From Lentzea sp033794685 (GTDB lineage: Bacteria > Actinomycetota > Actinomycetes > Mycobacteriales > Pseudonocardiaceae): DNA of 64,000 bases. Every line of letters starts with the position of its first letter. Within the stretch, counting starts at the first letter, position 1. The notes under the pieces were generated by a model. It searched no databases. It saw only the letters and a list, made by a program, of their open reading frames with translations, and was not told the DNA's origin. The position numbers and the translations under genes are program-made. Below are positions 1-8,487 of the stretch, piece after piece. Location: the NCBI GenBank assembly GCA_033794685.1, contig JARAYZ010000001.1; one strand, 5' to 3'.

Positions 1-1
1 C

Positions 2-313
2 GTCGCCATCTCCACGAAGGACGGCCGGGTGGCCAGCGCGTCCCGCGACGACTTCGCCCAGGGCGCGGCGGCGGCCCTCACCACCCCGGGCCACGAGAAC
101 CAGACCTACGAGCTCACCGGCTCGACCAGCTGGTCCTTCCCGGAGTTGGCGGGCGACCGGTACCGCGACGTGACTGACGAGGACCTGATCGCGGCGGGCG
201 TTCCCCCGTTCCTGGTCGACTTCTTCAAGTCGATCCGCAACGGCGTGTTCGCCGAGGTCCGCCCGGACCTCGAGAAGCTGCTGGGCCGCCCGACCACCCC
301 GATCAAGGTCTAG
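2..313 (+). CDS. NAD(P)-binding (NmrA/QorB-type SDR) oxidoreductase, 3' fragment
   Basis: The left edge cuts this gene; the open frame runs in from base 2 and ends at TAG 311-313. The visible ~103 residues contain the C-terminal part of an atypical short-chain dehydrogenase: a run resembling 'TTPGHENQTYELTGS', the usual 'GxxYELTG' strand of QorB/NmrA proteins, followed by a helical segment ('VPPFLVDFFKSI') that closes the substrate pocket. These proteins bind NAD(P)H and act as quinone reductases or as redox-sensing regulators. The Rossmann glycine motif lies outside the window, so the exact reaction cannot be told. It converges on the LysR gene with only 2 bp between stop codons. Confidence 0.7.
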   Translation, partial: VAISTKDGRVASASRDDFAQGAAAALTTPGHENQTYELTGSTSWSFPELAGDRYRDVTDEDLIAAGVPPFLVDFFKSIRNGVFAEVRPDLEKLLGRPTTPIKV

Positions 314-315
314 GC

Positions 316-1266
316 CTAGGTGAACTCGGGATGCGCCTCCGGGTGCGCGTCCCACCACTTGCGGTACTCCGGGTTGCGATCCAGCACCGACCGGTAGGCG
401 TCGGCGGCGCACGCGAACACCTCGTGCGCCCGCCCCGCCACCGGTGAATCCCGTCGCGTGGCCACGAAGATGTCCGTCATCAACGGCATCCCCCGCAACC
501 GCCGGATCACGATCCCCTCCCCGGTCCGCGACGGCGCGGCGGCGAAGGACACGCACCCCCCTGCCACCAGACCGCGAGCCATGCTCGCCTCCCCGGTGTG
601 GTGGGTGAGCCGGGGCACGAACCCGGCGTCCGCGCACACCTGGAACATCTGGGTCCTGCTCCCGATGTGCTGCTTGGGCGGCGTGACCCAGTCCCGGTCG
701 GCCAGCGAGGCCAGGTCGACCTCGTCCTGCGCCGTCAGCGGGTCCGTCTCCGGCAGTGCCACGAACGCCGGCTCCGTCACCAGCTTGCGCAGTTCGATGC
801 CGGCCAGGTCCCGTGCGTGCATCCCGTCGAAGAACTCGAACAGGGCCACGTGGACCTGCCCGCCCTCCAGCATGTCCACGATCTCCGCGGACGAGGGGCG
901 GACCTCGGCGCGCACGTCGGCGTTGAGGGCGCGCAACCCCTCGACGAGCCGTGCGAAGTACAGGATCGGGATGCACCCGAAGAACAACGGTCCACCTCGC
1001 CCGGTGGAGCGGGTGTTGCTCATCAGCTGGGCCATCTCGTCGAGCACCAGCCGTGCCGTGCCCAGCACGCGGCGTCCCAGATCCGTTGGGACGCAACCGC
1101 TGCGCGTTCGGTCGAACAGTTGGCCGCCGACCAGTCTCTCCACGGTGCGGAGCTGGGCCGACAGGGCGGGTTGGGTGAGGCCGAGCCGCGTAGCGGCCCT
1201 GGTGACGCTGCCTTCCTCGGCGATAGTTCGTACCGCGCGGAGGTGGCGGAGCTCCAGCTCGGGCAT
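316..1266 (-). CDS. LysR family transcriptional regulator
   Basis: A 316-residue protein of normal LysR length. Residues ~4-62 form the winged helix-turn-helix ('LELRHLRAVRTIAEEGSVTRA' region, then 'GLTQPALSAQLRTVERLVG'), and residues ~90-300 form a periplasmic-binding-like effector domain. ATG 1266 is preceded by GAAGG about 6 bases upstream. LysR proteins usually control a divergent gene, but the 182 bases upstream lead to the 3' end of the GNAT-PhzF gene, so the target may instead be the oxidoreductase that ends just beyond its stop. The effector is unknown. Confidence 0.9.
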   Translation of the reverse strand: MPELELRHLRAVRTIAEEGSVTRAATRLGLTQPALSAQLRTVERLVGGQLFDRTRSGCVPTDLGRRVLGTARLVLDEMAQLMSNTRSTGRGGPLFFGCIPILYFARLVEGLRALNADVRAEVRPSSAEIVDMLEGGQVHVALFEFFDGMHARDLAGIELRKLVTEPAFVALPETDPLTAQDEVDLASLADRDWVTPPKQHIGSRTQMFQVCADAGFVPRLTHHTGEASMARGLVAGGCVSFAAAPSRTGEGIVIRRLRGMPLMTDIFVATRRDSPVAGRAHEVFACAADAYRSVLDRNPEYRKWWDAHPEAHPEFT

Positions 1267-1448
1267 AAAGACCTTCTATCCCCCTTCTGAATGCGCCGCC
1301 ACCCTTCGATCGGGGCATAGTGACTCTCGATCGATCTTCCGGCCCGGCGCTTGCGGCAGCGCCTTCGGGTCCGGCGCGGGAGGGTGCGCACCCCTCGGTT
1401 CGACGCTGCTGCCGCACACCCTGCGCTCTGTGGCAGCGGCGTCGAGCC

Positions 1449-2735
1449 CTACGGGATGACCACGGCGGCACCGGTCACGGTGACCCGGCGGTCGTCGCGT
1501 GTCGCGTCGACCTCCAGCCGTGACGGCCTGCCCATGTCCTCGCCCTGGCTGATGACGAACCGCTGCGGTCCTTCGAGGTCGCGCAGGTAGCCGCCGAACG
1601 CGGCCGCGGCAGCGCCCGTCGCCGCGTCCTCGACGACGCCTCCGACGGGGAACGGGTCGCGCGCGTGCACGAGGTCCGCGGACTCCCGCCAGAACAGGTG
1701 AACCGTCGTCAGGTCGTGCGCCAGCATCAGGTCGCGCAACGCGTCGAAGTCGTAGTCGAGGTCGGCGAGCTGCGCGCGGTCGCGCACAGGGATCAGCAGG
1801 TGACGCGCGCCGCCGAACCCGACGTGCACCGGGCCGTCGCCGATCTCCTTGTACCTCAACGCTTCCAGCGCGGCGGAGACCAGCGCCGGGTCCGCGGGTG
1901 CGGTGCTCGTCGGCACGCTCGTCAGCGAGGCCGTTCCACCGGAGGTCTCGACGGTGATCTCACCGGCCGGCGTGTGGAACGTCAGGGGTCCGTCGCCGAT
2001 CCGTTCGGCCAGCGCGACCGCCGTGGCGATCGTGGCGTGACCACAGAACGGCACCTCGGCCTTGGGGCTGAAGTACCGGACGTCGAACTGGCGCTCGGCG
2101 ACCCACGGCTCCACGAACGCCGTCTCGGAGTAGCCCACCTTCGCGGCGATGGCGAGCATCTCGTCGCTGGTCAGATCGGACGCGTCGAGCACGACACCCG
2201 CCGGGTTGCCGCCCGCCGGGTCCTTCGTGAACGCGCTGTACCGCAGGACGCCCTTGTCGCTCATACCCCGCTGCAACGCGTAGCAGTGCTGAAGTCTTCC
2301 GCCCATGTACATGCTGGTGAAGTAGGTCAGCCCGGCCTTCTCGAGCACCCGCCCGGACGCGGTGTTCTCCGCGTGGTGGCCGGCGACGACCCGGTCCGCG
2401 ATGGCGAGTGCCTTGTTCCGCAGCTCGATCGCGACCCTCGTCGCGACCCCTCGTCCCCAATGCCCGGGGTCGATCCAGTAGCCGATCTCGATCTCGCCCA
2501 GGTCGCCGTCGAGCATCTGCGCGAGCCCGATGACCACGCCGTCCTCGACGACCGCGTGCAGCCCGAAGCCGTGCTCCTCCCAGTGCTGCAACGCCTGCTC
2601 GTGCCGTTCGGACACGTAGTCGGGGGTCCACGGCATGCCGTTGCCGATGAACGCCGTCATCCTCGGATCGGACGCCCACCGCAGCATGTAACCGAAGTGC
2701 TCGTCCTCCCACCGCACGAGTTCCATGGGGGACAT
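1449..2735 (-). CDS. GNAT acetyltransferase fused to PhzF-family isomerase
   Basis: One 428-residue frame holds two enzymes. Residues 1-157 are a RimJ-like GNAT domain ('YWIDPGHWGRGVAT' is the acetyl-CoA loop; 'NTASGRVLEKAGL' is the conserved helix). Residues 158-428 are a complete PhzF/epimerase-like protein beginning 'MSDKGVLRYSAFTKDPAGGN', with the family's N-terminal 'GGNPAGVV', 'FCGHATIATAVAL' and 'DAATGAAAAAFGGYL' motifs. The junction is exactly at an internal ATG (2264), where PhzF proteins normally start, so this looks like a gene fusion; the internal ATG might also be used. RBS GAGG precedes ATG 2735. It starts 6 bp after the IniC-like gene and is probably co-transcribed with it. Confidence 0.88.
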   Translation of the reverse strand: MSPMELVRWEDEHFGYMLRWASDPRMTAFIGNGMPWTPDYVSERHEQALQHWEEHGFGLHAVVEDGVVIGLAQMLDGDLGEIEIGYWIDPGHWGRGVATRVAIELRNKALAIADRVVAGHHAENTASGRVLEKAGLTYFTSMYMGGRLQHCYALQRGMSDKGVLRYSAFTKDPAGGNPAGVVLDASDLTSDEMLAIAAKVGYSETAFVEPWVAERQFDVRYFSPKAEVPFCGHATIATAVALAERIGDGPLTFHTPAGEITVETSGGTASLTSVPTSTAPADPALVSAALEALRYKEIGDGPVHVGFGGARHLLIPVRDRAQLADLDYDFDALRDLMLAHDLTTVHLFWRESADLVHARDPFPVGGVVEDAATGAAAAAFGGYLRDLEGPQRFVISQGEDMGRPSRLEVDATRDDRRVTVTGAAVVIP

Positions 2736-2741
2736 CGTGCC

Positions 2742-4136
2742 TCAGCCGAACTGGAGGAGCAGCTCCTCGCACGTGCGGACCACGATCTGGGCGGCCCGGC
2801 GGTGATCGTGCGGGGCGTGCACGTCCGCGACCTGCGCCTGCCAGCGGAGCAACGCGTCGAGCAACGCCTCGCGCAACTCGCCGGCGTCGGCCTCGTACTC
2901 GAAACCCAGCCGTGCGGGCGGAGCCACGCCCTCGGCGCCGATGAGCCGCAACGCCTCGGTCTGCAGCTCGGCGGGCAGTTTCGTCCGGCCGGACTGCAGC
3001 GCGGCCACGAGCCGCAGCTCGCGGAAGTCGTGCGCGGACGCGACGACCCGTTCCAGGTCGGCCATCAGCTTGCGCGCGTTCTGCCGCGGTTCCATCCGGA
3101 ACAGCACGTCGAGCGCCAGCATCGCCGAGCGCGCCTTGAGCACCTCGCGGCGCTCGACGAAGTGGACCGCGATCGAGTCGCGCAGCTCGCCGAGTCCGCT
3201 GCGCTGCACCAGCTGGCCGGTCAGCTTCACCTGCGAGTCGAAGCCCTGCCTGATCAACGCGGTGATCAGGCGGACACCGAAGATCCCGAACCTTTCCAGC
3301 AACGCCTGCCGCACAGCGGGTTCCATCGTCAGCGGGAACTGCTCGCCGGCGAACCGGTCCGCCGACAGCAGGTGATCCTCCAGCTCCTCGCGGCCGAGCG
3401 AGGACAGCACCCGCAACGCCGCGAACTCGTCCTCCCGCAACGTCTTCGCGGCCACGGCGAGCAGCCCGGCGACCGAGACCACGTTCTGGCACAACGGTTC
3501 CACGGCCGGGTCGCGGCGGTAGCGGCGGGCGATCTGCTTGGCCGACGACAGCGCGTCGATCCGCCCGGCCCCGATCTCGTCGGCACGGGCGAGCACCGCG
3601 ACCGTGTGCACCGCGGCGGTCCGGGCGATCGGGTGGTCGTTGGCGGACCGCAGGAACTTCAGGTCCTCGTCCTGCACGTGCCGCATCAGGTACACCAGCG
3701 CGTCCGCGTCGCCGAGCACCTGTTCCGGCGTGGCCTCGGACGGGGTGTCGATCAGCACGACGTCGCGCAGCGTCCGTGCGGGCCAGTCGACGACGACCCG
3801 GTCGGAACGGTCGAACTGGCCCGCCTCGACGTGGTTCCGGTTGCCCCGCCTGCCGATCGTGAGCTCGTGCGGCCGGCCGGGGCCGGTGAACGCGTGCGCC
3901 CGCGGCTCGGTCCCGCCGCGGTACCAGACGAACGAGCCCTGCGGCGTGAACTCGTCGCCGATCAGAGCGTTGACCACAGTGGACTTGCCGATCCGCGACC
4001 GGCCGGCCACCGCGATGCGCACGGGTTCGGTGTAGCGCTCGGTGTGCGAGCGCAGCCAGGCCGTGGCACGAGGGCTGTCGCGGTAGACGCCCAGTGCCTC
4101 CTGCAGCATCGACCAGACGACTCGGTCCAGTGTCAC
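2742..4136 (-). CDS. iniC: Dynamin-like GTPase, IniC-like
   Basis: A 464-residue GTPase starting at GTG 4136, whose GTGA overlaps the stop of the upstream IniA-like gene. The P-loop is 'GRSRIGKST' (residues ~45-53), and the G3 segment 'VVLIDTPSE' has lost the usual glycine. No membrane paddle is obvious, unlike its partner. In mycobacteria IniC pairs with IniA in the isoniazid-inducible iniBAC operon; these bacterial dynamins remodel or protect the cytoplasmic membrane under cell-wall stress. Length and order (iniB-iniA-iniC) match the mycobacterial operon. The name is assigned from order and fold and has not been checked by alignment. Confidence 0.78.
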   Translation of the reverse strand: MTLDRVVWSMLQEALGVYRDSPRATAWLRSHTERYTEPVRIAVAGRSRIGKSTVVNALIGDEFTPQGSFVWYRGGTEPRAHAFTGPGRPHELTIGRRGNRNHVEAGQFDRSDRVVVDWPARTLRDVVLIDTPSEATPEQVLGDADALVYLMRHVQDEDLKFLRSANDHPIARTAAVHTVAVLARADEIGAGRIDALSSAKQIARRYRRDPAVEPLCQNVVSVAGLLAVAAKTLREDEFAALRVLSSLGREELEDHLLSADRFAGEQFPLTMEPAVRQALLERFGIFGVRLITALIRQGFDSQVKLTGQLVQRSGLGELRDSIAVHFVERREVLKARSAMLALDVLFRMEPRQNARKLMADLERVVASAHDFRELRLVAALQSGRTKLPAELQTEALRLIGAEGVAPPARLGFEYEADAGELREALLDALLRWQAQVADVHAPHDHRRAAQIVVRTCEELLLQFG

Positions 4137-5944
4137 GCGGTGAGCTCCATCGCGGGACCCCCGAGTGCCTGCACCCGCTTGTAGAGCGTGACGAGCCTGT
4201 CCAGTTCCTTGCGGCCGTCCCGCATCCTGCGCTCGCGGTCGGTCTGGTCGTCCTGCACCGCGCGCTTGGCGCTGCGGGCCGACTCCAGCAACGTCTCCTG
4301 CAGCTCTTCGGCGAGCGTGCTGAAGTGGTTGCGCAGCGAGCGCTGGATGTGCCGCCCGGAGTCGCGGACGTCCTTGGAGAACTTCATGAAGAAGTCGTCC
4401 ACGTGCCGTTGGGCGGCGGCCTTCGCGGCGGCTTGGCGGCGCTTCAGCCGTTGGTCGCTCTCGTCCAAAATGGACTTCCCGCCGAACAACGCGCCGGCGC
4501 CGAGTGAGATCACGTTGATCAGCGGCATGCCCGCGAGCGACGTGACGAGGCCGAACATCAGCACACCGCCGTAGGAGCCGCGCAGACCGGTGAAGAGCTT
4601 CTGCGGCATCGAGAACGGCTCGATCTTCGGCTTCTCCAGCTTGCTCGCCGGCTCCAGCAGGTCGTCCGGCAGCACGGAACCCGGGATCAGGTCCTCGCGG
4701 TAGACGGGGAAGTTCCGCGCGACCTTCGCGGCCACCCACTCCGCGCGTTCCATCAGCCAGGCGAAGTTCGTGGTGGCGGCCTCGTTGAGGTTGTCCTCGA
4801 GCCACTGCTCGAACTTGTCCCAGCCGATCGCGGGGTCGGCCTCGTCGTAGGTCTTGTCGACCTCGCGCAGGATCTTGCGGGTCCGGTCGCGCAGGTCGTA
4901 CTCGACGTCGGAGATCAGGTCGGCCATCTCGTCGTTGAGCACGTTCTGCCAGCGCGCGGAACGGCGGCGCAGCTCGTCGACGCGCCGCTGGGCCTCCTGC
5001 AGCGTCGAGATCGTGGCGACCGTGTGGGACGAGTCGTGGGTCGTGAGCTCCTCGCGCAACGGCGTGACGAGCTGGGTGATCGCACTCGACGCGACGACGG
5101 CGACGGCGCGGCGGGCCAGCAGGTCCGCGCTCGCCACGATGTCGCTCTGCACGCACGCCACCAGTTCGGGGAAGCCGGACTCGGTGTTGAGGCGCTGGTC
5201 GCCGGTCTTCGCGGCGCGCAGCCGCAGCGCGCTCGACACGGGGATCAGCTTCGCGCGGATGCCGGCGCGGGCGAGCAGCGCCCGGTTGCGTTCCACGACG
5301 TGCCGCCAGCTCGGCACGAGGTCGATCTTCGTGACGACCACCGTGACGTTCGGGCAGGCCTCCATGACCTTCTTGAGCAGCGTCATCTCCGCCGACGTCA
5401 GCTCGCCCGTCGCGTCGGAGACCAGCAGCACGGCGTCGGCCTGCATCAGCGTCGCGAACGTGCTGGCGGTGTGCGCGGAGCGGGTGTCACCGACGCCGGG
5501 GGTGTCGATCAGGACCAGGCCGCTGTCGAGCAACGCGCGCGGAATGCCGATCTCGGCCCGCACGACGTGCTGCGCGGCGGCCTGTTTCGTCACCTGGTCG
5601 ATCGGCACGGCGATGCGCTCGGTCGGGGTGTGGAAGATCGATCCACCCGCCGAGGCGTTGCGGACGAGAGCCGCGGACGGGGTGTCCGCGTGCTGGACGA
5701 ACGTCGGCACGGTCGTCGTGATGTCGTCGCCCACCGCACAAACGGGTGCGTTGAGCAGCGCGTTCACGAGCTGACTCTTGCCTTGCTTGGACTCGCCGAC
5801 GACGAGAACGCGCAACTTGGGGTCCAGTTGCTGTGCCCGCTTTTCCCGCAGCCGGGCCTCCAGATCGGGCCTCCGGTGCGTGACGCAGGCCCCGATCGTC
5901 TCGTCGAGCACGTCGAGCCAGGGCGGTGCCATCACCTGACTCAT
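4133..5944 (-). CDS. iniA: Dynamin-like GTPase, IniA-like
   Basis: A 603-residue protein from ATG 5944; the open frame extends further upstream but lacks coding character. G1 'GESKQGKSQL' (~residues 50-59), G3 'LIDTPGVGDT' and G4 'VVTKIDLV' are intact. A hydrophobic stretch around 'LAGMPLINVISLGAGALF' (~residues 470-500) fits the membrane-binding paddle of bacterial dynamins such as IniA. Helical arms flank it. It overlaps the IniC-like gene by 4 bases (GTGA), so the two are translated together and may form hetero-assemblies. Inferred role: membrane remodelling during envelope stress. An AAGGGGG purine run lies about 13 bases before the start. Confidence 0.82.
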   Translation of the reverse strand: MSQVMAPPWLDVLDETIGACVTHRRPDLEARLREKRAQQLDPKLRVLVVGESKQGKSQLVNALLNAPVCAVGDDITTTVPTFVQHADTPSAALVRNASAGGSIFHTPTERIAVPIDQVTKQAAAQHVVRAEIGIPRALLDSGLVLIDTPGVGDTRSAHTASTFATLMQADAVLLVSDATGELTSAEMTLLKKVMEACPNVTVVVTKIDLVPSWRHVVERNRALLARAGIRAKLIPVSSALRLRAAKTGDQRLNTESGFPELVACVQSDIVASADLLARRAVAVVASSAITQLVTPLREELTTHDSSHTVATISTLQEAQRRVDELRRRSARWQNVLNDEMADLISDVEYDLRDRTRKILREVDKTYDEADPAIGWDKFEQWLEDNLNEAATTNFAWLMERAEWVAAKVARNFPVYREDLIPGSVLPDDLLEPASKLEKPKIEPFSMPQKLFTGLRGSYGGVLMFGLVTSLAGMPLINVISLGAGALFGGKSILDESDQRLKRRQAAAKAAAQRHVDDFFMKFSKDVRDSGRHIQRSLRNHFSTLAEELQETLLESARSAKRAVQDDQTDRERRMRDGRKELDRLVTLYKRVQALGGPAMELTA

Positions 5945-6098
5945 AGTGCCGTGTTCACCCCCTTGGGTGAAAGCCTCGAACGCAATACCGGTTTTGTTCG
6001 GGCAGATGGGGCTGTTCGGGAGGACGGTGACGTTGCTCACCGAGGCGGAACGTGAACCGGTTTGATCGTTTTGTCAGACGTGTCGGCCGAGACGACGA

Positions 6099-6129
6099 AC
6101 CGGCCCTGTCCACAGGAGACAGGGCCGGT
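6099..6129 (-). terminator. Hairpin between iniB-like and iniA-like genes
   Basis: Perfect 12-bp arms (6099-6110 and 6118-6129) with a 7-base loop, GC-rich, lie 19 bases after the iniB-like stop. There is no long T run. It sits inside the presumed operon and may attenuate iniA-iniC relative to iniB or stabilise the iniB mRNA end. Confidence 0.6.
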
Positions 6130-6147
6130 CCGCGTGGGGAGGGTGGC

Positions 6148-7047
6148 TCAGCCGAGCAGGCCCAGGTCCAGGTCGCCGACGACCGGGACGTTGTGGGTCA
6201 CGTCGGTGACGGTGCCCAGCACGTTGCCGACGCCGTGGTCGCCCGCGACACCGGACACGCTGCCGACGACACCGGTCGCCGTGCCGACGAGGTCGGTCGC
6301 GGTGCTCGTGACCTGGCCGACGGTGTCCACCGAGTGCAGGCCGACGTCGCCGTTGGCCAGGTCGTCCAGGCCGCTCGTGTTCAGCAGGCCCGTGGACAGG
6401 TCGCCGCCGCCGAGCACGCCGAGCGCGTCGTGGCCGAGGCCCGTCACGCCGGACAGCTGGCCGAGGACGCCGTCGACACCGGGAACGGCCGAGGTCACGC
6501 CGTCGAGGGGCGCGTCCACGGTCGCGGTGGCGGTGTCGGCCACGTCGAGGACGGTGCCGGTCAGCGGGGACGCGGTCTGGTCGAGGACCGAGGTCACGTC
6601 GCTCACGGCGGAGAAGTCGCCGTCGATACCCAGGCCGAGGCGGGAGAACTCGCCGAGCGACTGGTTCGCCACGGCGAACTGCAGGCCGTCGCCGTTCGCC
6701 GCGAGCATGCCGGCGGAGGACGTCTGCAGGTCGGTGAGGCTCAGGCCCGACGTGGTCAGCTGAGACGCGACGGCCTGCAGCTGGCTGATGGCGCCGAGGG
6801 GGCCGTCCGCGAGGAGGTCACCGGCGGGCAGGGTCAGGTCGACACTCTCGATGGCGGGCAGGCCGGCGGGAGTGGCGGGCAGCAGGTCGAGGACCAGCGG
6901 GATGACTTCCTGCACGTCGACGGCCGTGATGTCCGCCAGGCCAGCCTGCTCCAGAGTGCCCTGGGCGTCGTTCGCGAACGCGTCCTTGAGGGTCGGGTCG
7001 CTGAGGAGGTTGAGCACGAAGTCGTGGAGCGTGCTGGGCTGGGTCAT
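6148..7047 (-). CDS. iniB: IniB N-terminal domain protein
   Basis: A 299-residue protein. Residues ~1-50 ('TLHDFVLNLLSDPTLKDAF', 'AQGTLEQAGLADITAVDVQE') match the short helical N-terminal domain of mycobacterial IniB. The rest is a low-complexity Gly/Ala/Val/Leu/Asp sequence with repeated 'VDG', 'LGQLSGV', 'DVADTATA'-type units, like the repetitive body of IniB, a surface or cell-wall associated protein. No signal peptide is visible. ATG 7047 is chosen over the earlier ATG 7071 because AGGAG lies 10 bases before it. It is first in the iniB-iniA-iniC-like series and diverges from the Hsp70-like/LuxR genes. Confidence 0.82.
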   Translation of the reverse strand: MTQPSTLHDFVLNLLSDPTLKDAFANDAQGTLEQAGLADITAVDVQEVIPLVLDLLPATPAGLPAIESVDLTLPAGDLLADGPLGAISQLQAVASQLTTSGLSLTDLQTSSAGMLAANGDGLQFAVANQSLGEFSRLGLGIDGDFSAVSDVTSVLDQTASPLTGTVLDVADTATATVDAPLDGVTSAVPGVDGVLGQLSGVTGLGHDALGVLGGGDLSTGLLNTSGLDDLANGDVGLHSVDTVGQVTSTATDLVGTATGVVGSVSGVAGDHGVGNVLGTVTDVTHNVPVVGDLDLGLLG

Positions 7048-7127
7048 CTGAAGGAACTCCTGGTGAGGCACGGATTCGGTCGGGGTGTGTGGCAGAAAGT
7101 TATGAGAGCGGGCCCCTGACCGGCATC

Positions 7128-7189
7128 GGGGATCACTCCCAGTGAATCCCCGTTCCCCAATGGGGTGACGGTCGTTGACCCCCTAGGGG
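7128..7189. promoter_or_regulatory. Cluster of three dyads in the iniB/Hsp70-like divergent promoter
   Basis: Within the 219-bp divergent gap there is a near-perfect inverted repeat at 7128-7151 (GGGGATCACT facing AGTGAATCCCC), the palindrome CCCCAATGGGG at 7155-7165 and CCCCTAGGGG at 7180-7189. Their spacing and the adjacent ATPase-LuxR gene suggest operators for that regulator, but no binding motif is known to me for this lineage. Confidence 0.5.
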
Positions 7190-7266
7190 ATTAGGGGCCT
7201 CGCTTGAGCGTCTCTTGTTCACCCGTGTAGGTACTGGTCGCTGCTGCGAACAGGTGAGGAAGAGAC

Positions 7267-8487
7267 TTGGCGTACGTACTGGGAGTCGATGTCGGGACCA
7301 CCCGGACGACGGCTGCCGTGTGCCGCCTCGACGGGGCCCGCGACGCCGAGATCGTCCTGGTGGTGCCGTCGTCGCTGCAGCTCACGGACGCAGGGACGTT
7401 CTCCGTCGGTGAGCGCGCGGTTCCCGGCTGGACGGCCACGGGCTTCGCCCGGCGGGTCGGCGACGCCGTGCCGTTCTCGCTGGGTCCGGAGACGTGCCCG
7501 GCCGAGGAGCTCACCGCGTTGCTGATCATGTGGGTGGTCGGTGAGGTGGTCGCCCGAGAGGGTGAACAGCCCCGTCACCTGGCGGTGAGCCACCCAGCCG
7601 GGTGGGGCCCCTATCGCCGCGGGCAGCTCTTCACGGCGATGCGGGCCGTCGGACTGCACGACGTGACGCTCGTGCCCGAGCCGTTGGCGGCCGCGGAGAA
7701 CCACGCCGTGCGGTCTCGTGTGGTGTCCAAGGCGTCGTTGGCGGTGTTCTCGCTGGGCAGCCACGCGTTCTCCACGTCCGTGGTCCGGCGCGCGCAGAAC
7801 CGGACGTTCGAACTGGTCAACCACGTCGACGGCGTCGACCACCACACCGGCGCGGACTTCGACGACCTGCTGCAGGGACTGGTGCGCGGCCGGCTCGGCA
7901 AGGACGGCCAGGTGTCGTCCGCCGAGTGCGAGGCGGCGAAGCGGGCGTTCGGCCCGTCCGCGCCGTCCGTGGTGGTCAGCGGCGTCGAGATCAGCCGTGA
8001 CGAGTTCGTCGAGGAGATCCGGCCGTCGGTCGAGCACCTGGTCAGCACCTTCGTGCGCGCCGTCGGAGCGGTGCAGCCCGATGCCGTGCTGCTCGTCGGC
8101 GGCGTCTGCCGGATGCCCGTGATCGGCGACGTGCTGGCGTCCTCGGTCGACTGCCGCGTGCTGGCCGAGGCCGCCCCCGAGCACTCGGTCGCGAAGGGCC
8201 TCGCGGTCGCCGCGCGGCTCGTCCTGATGGGCCCCGAGGTCGAGCCGGAACCGCTCGACACCTCGGTCCTCCTGCACACCCGTGAACAGTCGATGCGCTT
8301 CCCCGTCGGCGAGGTCGCCGGCCCCGACGACGACTTCACCGCGCCACCGCCCCGCCCGCCGGTGGACGTGTCCCCGCTGGAACTGCCGCCGAGGCGGGTG
8401 AAGCGCGTCGCGAGAGTGCTGAAACCCGCAGGGCGCCGCTCGAGTTCCAGCTCCCGATCCCGAGACGATGATGAGGACGGCCGTTGA
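7267..8487 (+). CDS. Hsp70-like (actin-fold) protein, nucleotide-binding domain only
   Basis: A 406-residue protein from TTG 7267 with GAGGAAG upstream. It opens with the Hsp70 phosphate-1 loop 'GVDVGTTRTTAAV', has the connecting motif 'VPEPLAAAEN' and the adenosine loop 'VLLVGGVCRMPVIG'. The phosphate-2 loop, normally DLGGGTFD, reads 'FSLGSHAFST', losing both acidic residues, so ATP hydrolysis may be weak or absent. The substrate-binding domain of DnaK is missing; instead there is a proline-rich then Ser/Arg/Asp-rich tail (~residues 355-406). The stop overlaps the TTG start of the LuxR gene (TTGA), implying translational coupling and a possible sensor-regulator pair. Confidence 0.8.
   Translation: MAYVLGVDVGTTRTTAAVCRLDGARDAEIVLVVPSSLQLTDAGTFSVGERAVPGWTATGFARRVGDAVPFSLGPETCPAEELTALLIMWVVGEVVAREGEQPRHLAVSHPAGWGPYRRGQLFTAMRAVGLHDVTLVPEPLAAAENHAVRSRVVSKASLAVFSLGSHAFSTSVVRRAQNRTFELVNHVDGVDHHTGADFDDLLQGLVRGRLGKDGQVSSAECEAAKRAFGPSAPSVVVSGVEISRDEFVEEIRPSVEHLVSTFVRAVGAVQPDAVLLVGGVCRMPVIGDVLASSVDCRVLAEAAPEHSVAKGLAVAARLVLMGPEVEPEPLDTSVLLHTREQSMRFPVGEVAGPDDDFTAPPPRPPVDVSPLELPPRRVKRVARVLKPAGRRSSSSSRSRDDDEDGR

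Noticed and set aside
2255..2275. Frameshift or missing stop between the GNAT and PhzF parts
   Set aside because: The frame is continuous, codon bias is good on both sides and a clean in-frame ATG sits at the junction, so a true fusion is the simpler reading.
1665..4184. Very long plus-strand open frame (839 codons)
   Set aside because: It lies antisense to the GNAT-PhzF and IniC-like genes and is rich in Arg/Gly/His/Leu/Val runs without domains, the usual shadow frame in high-GC DNA.
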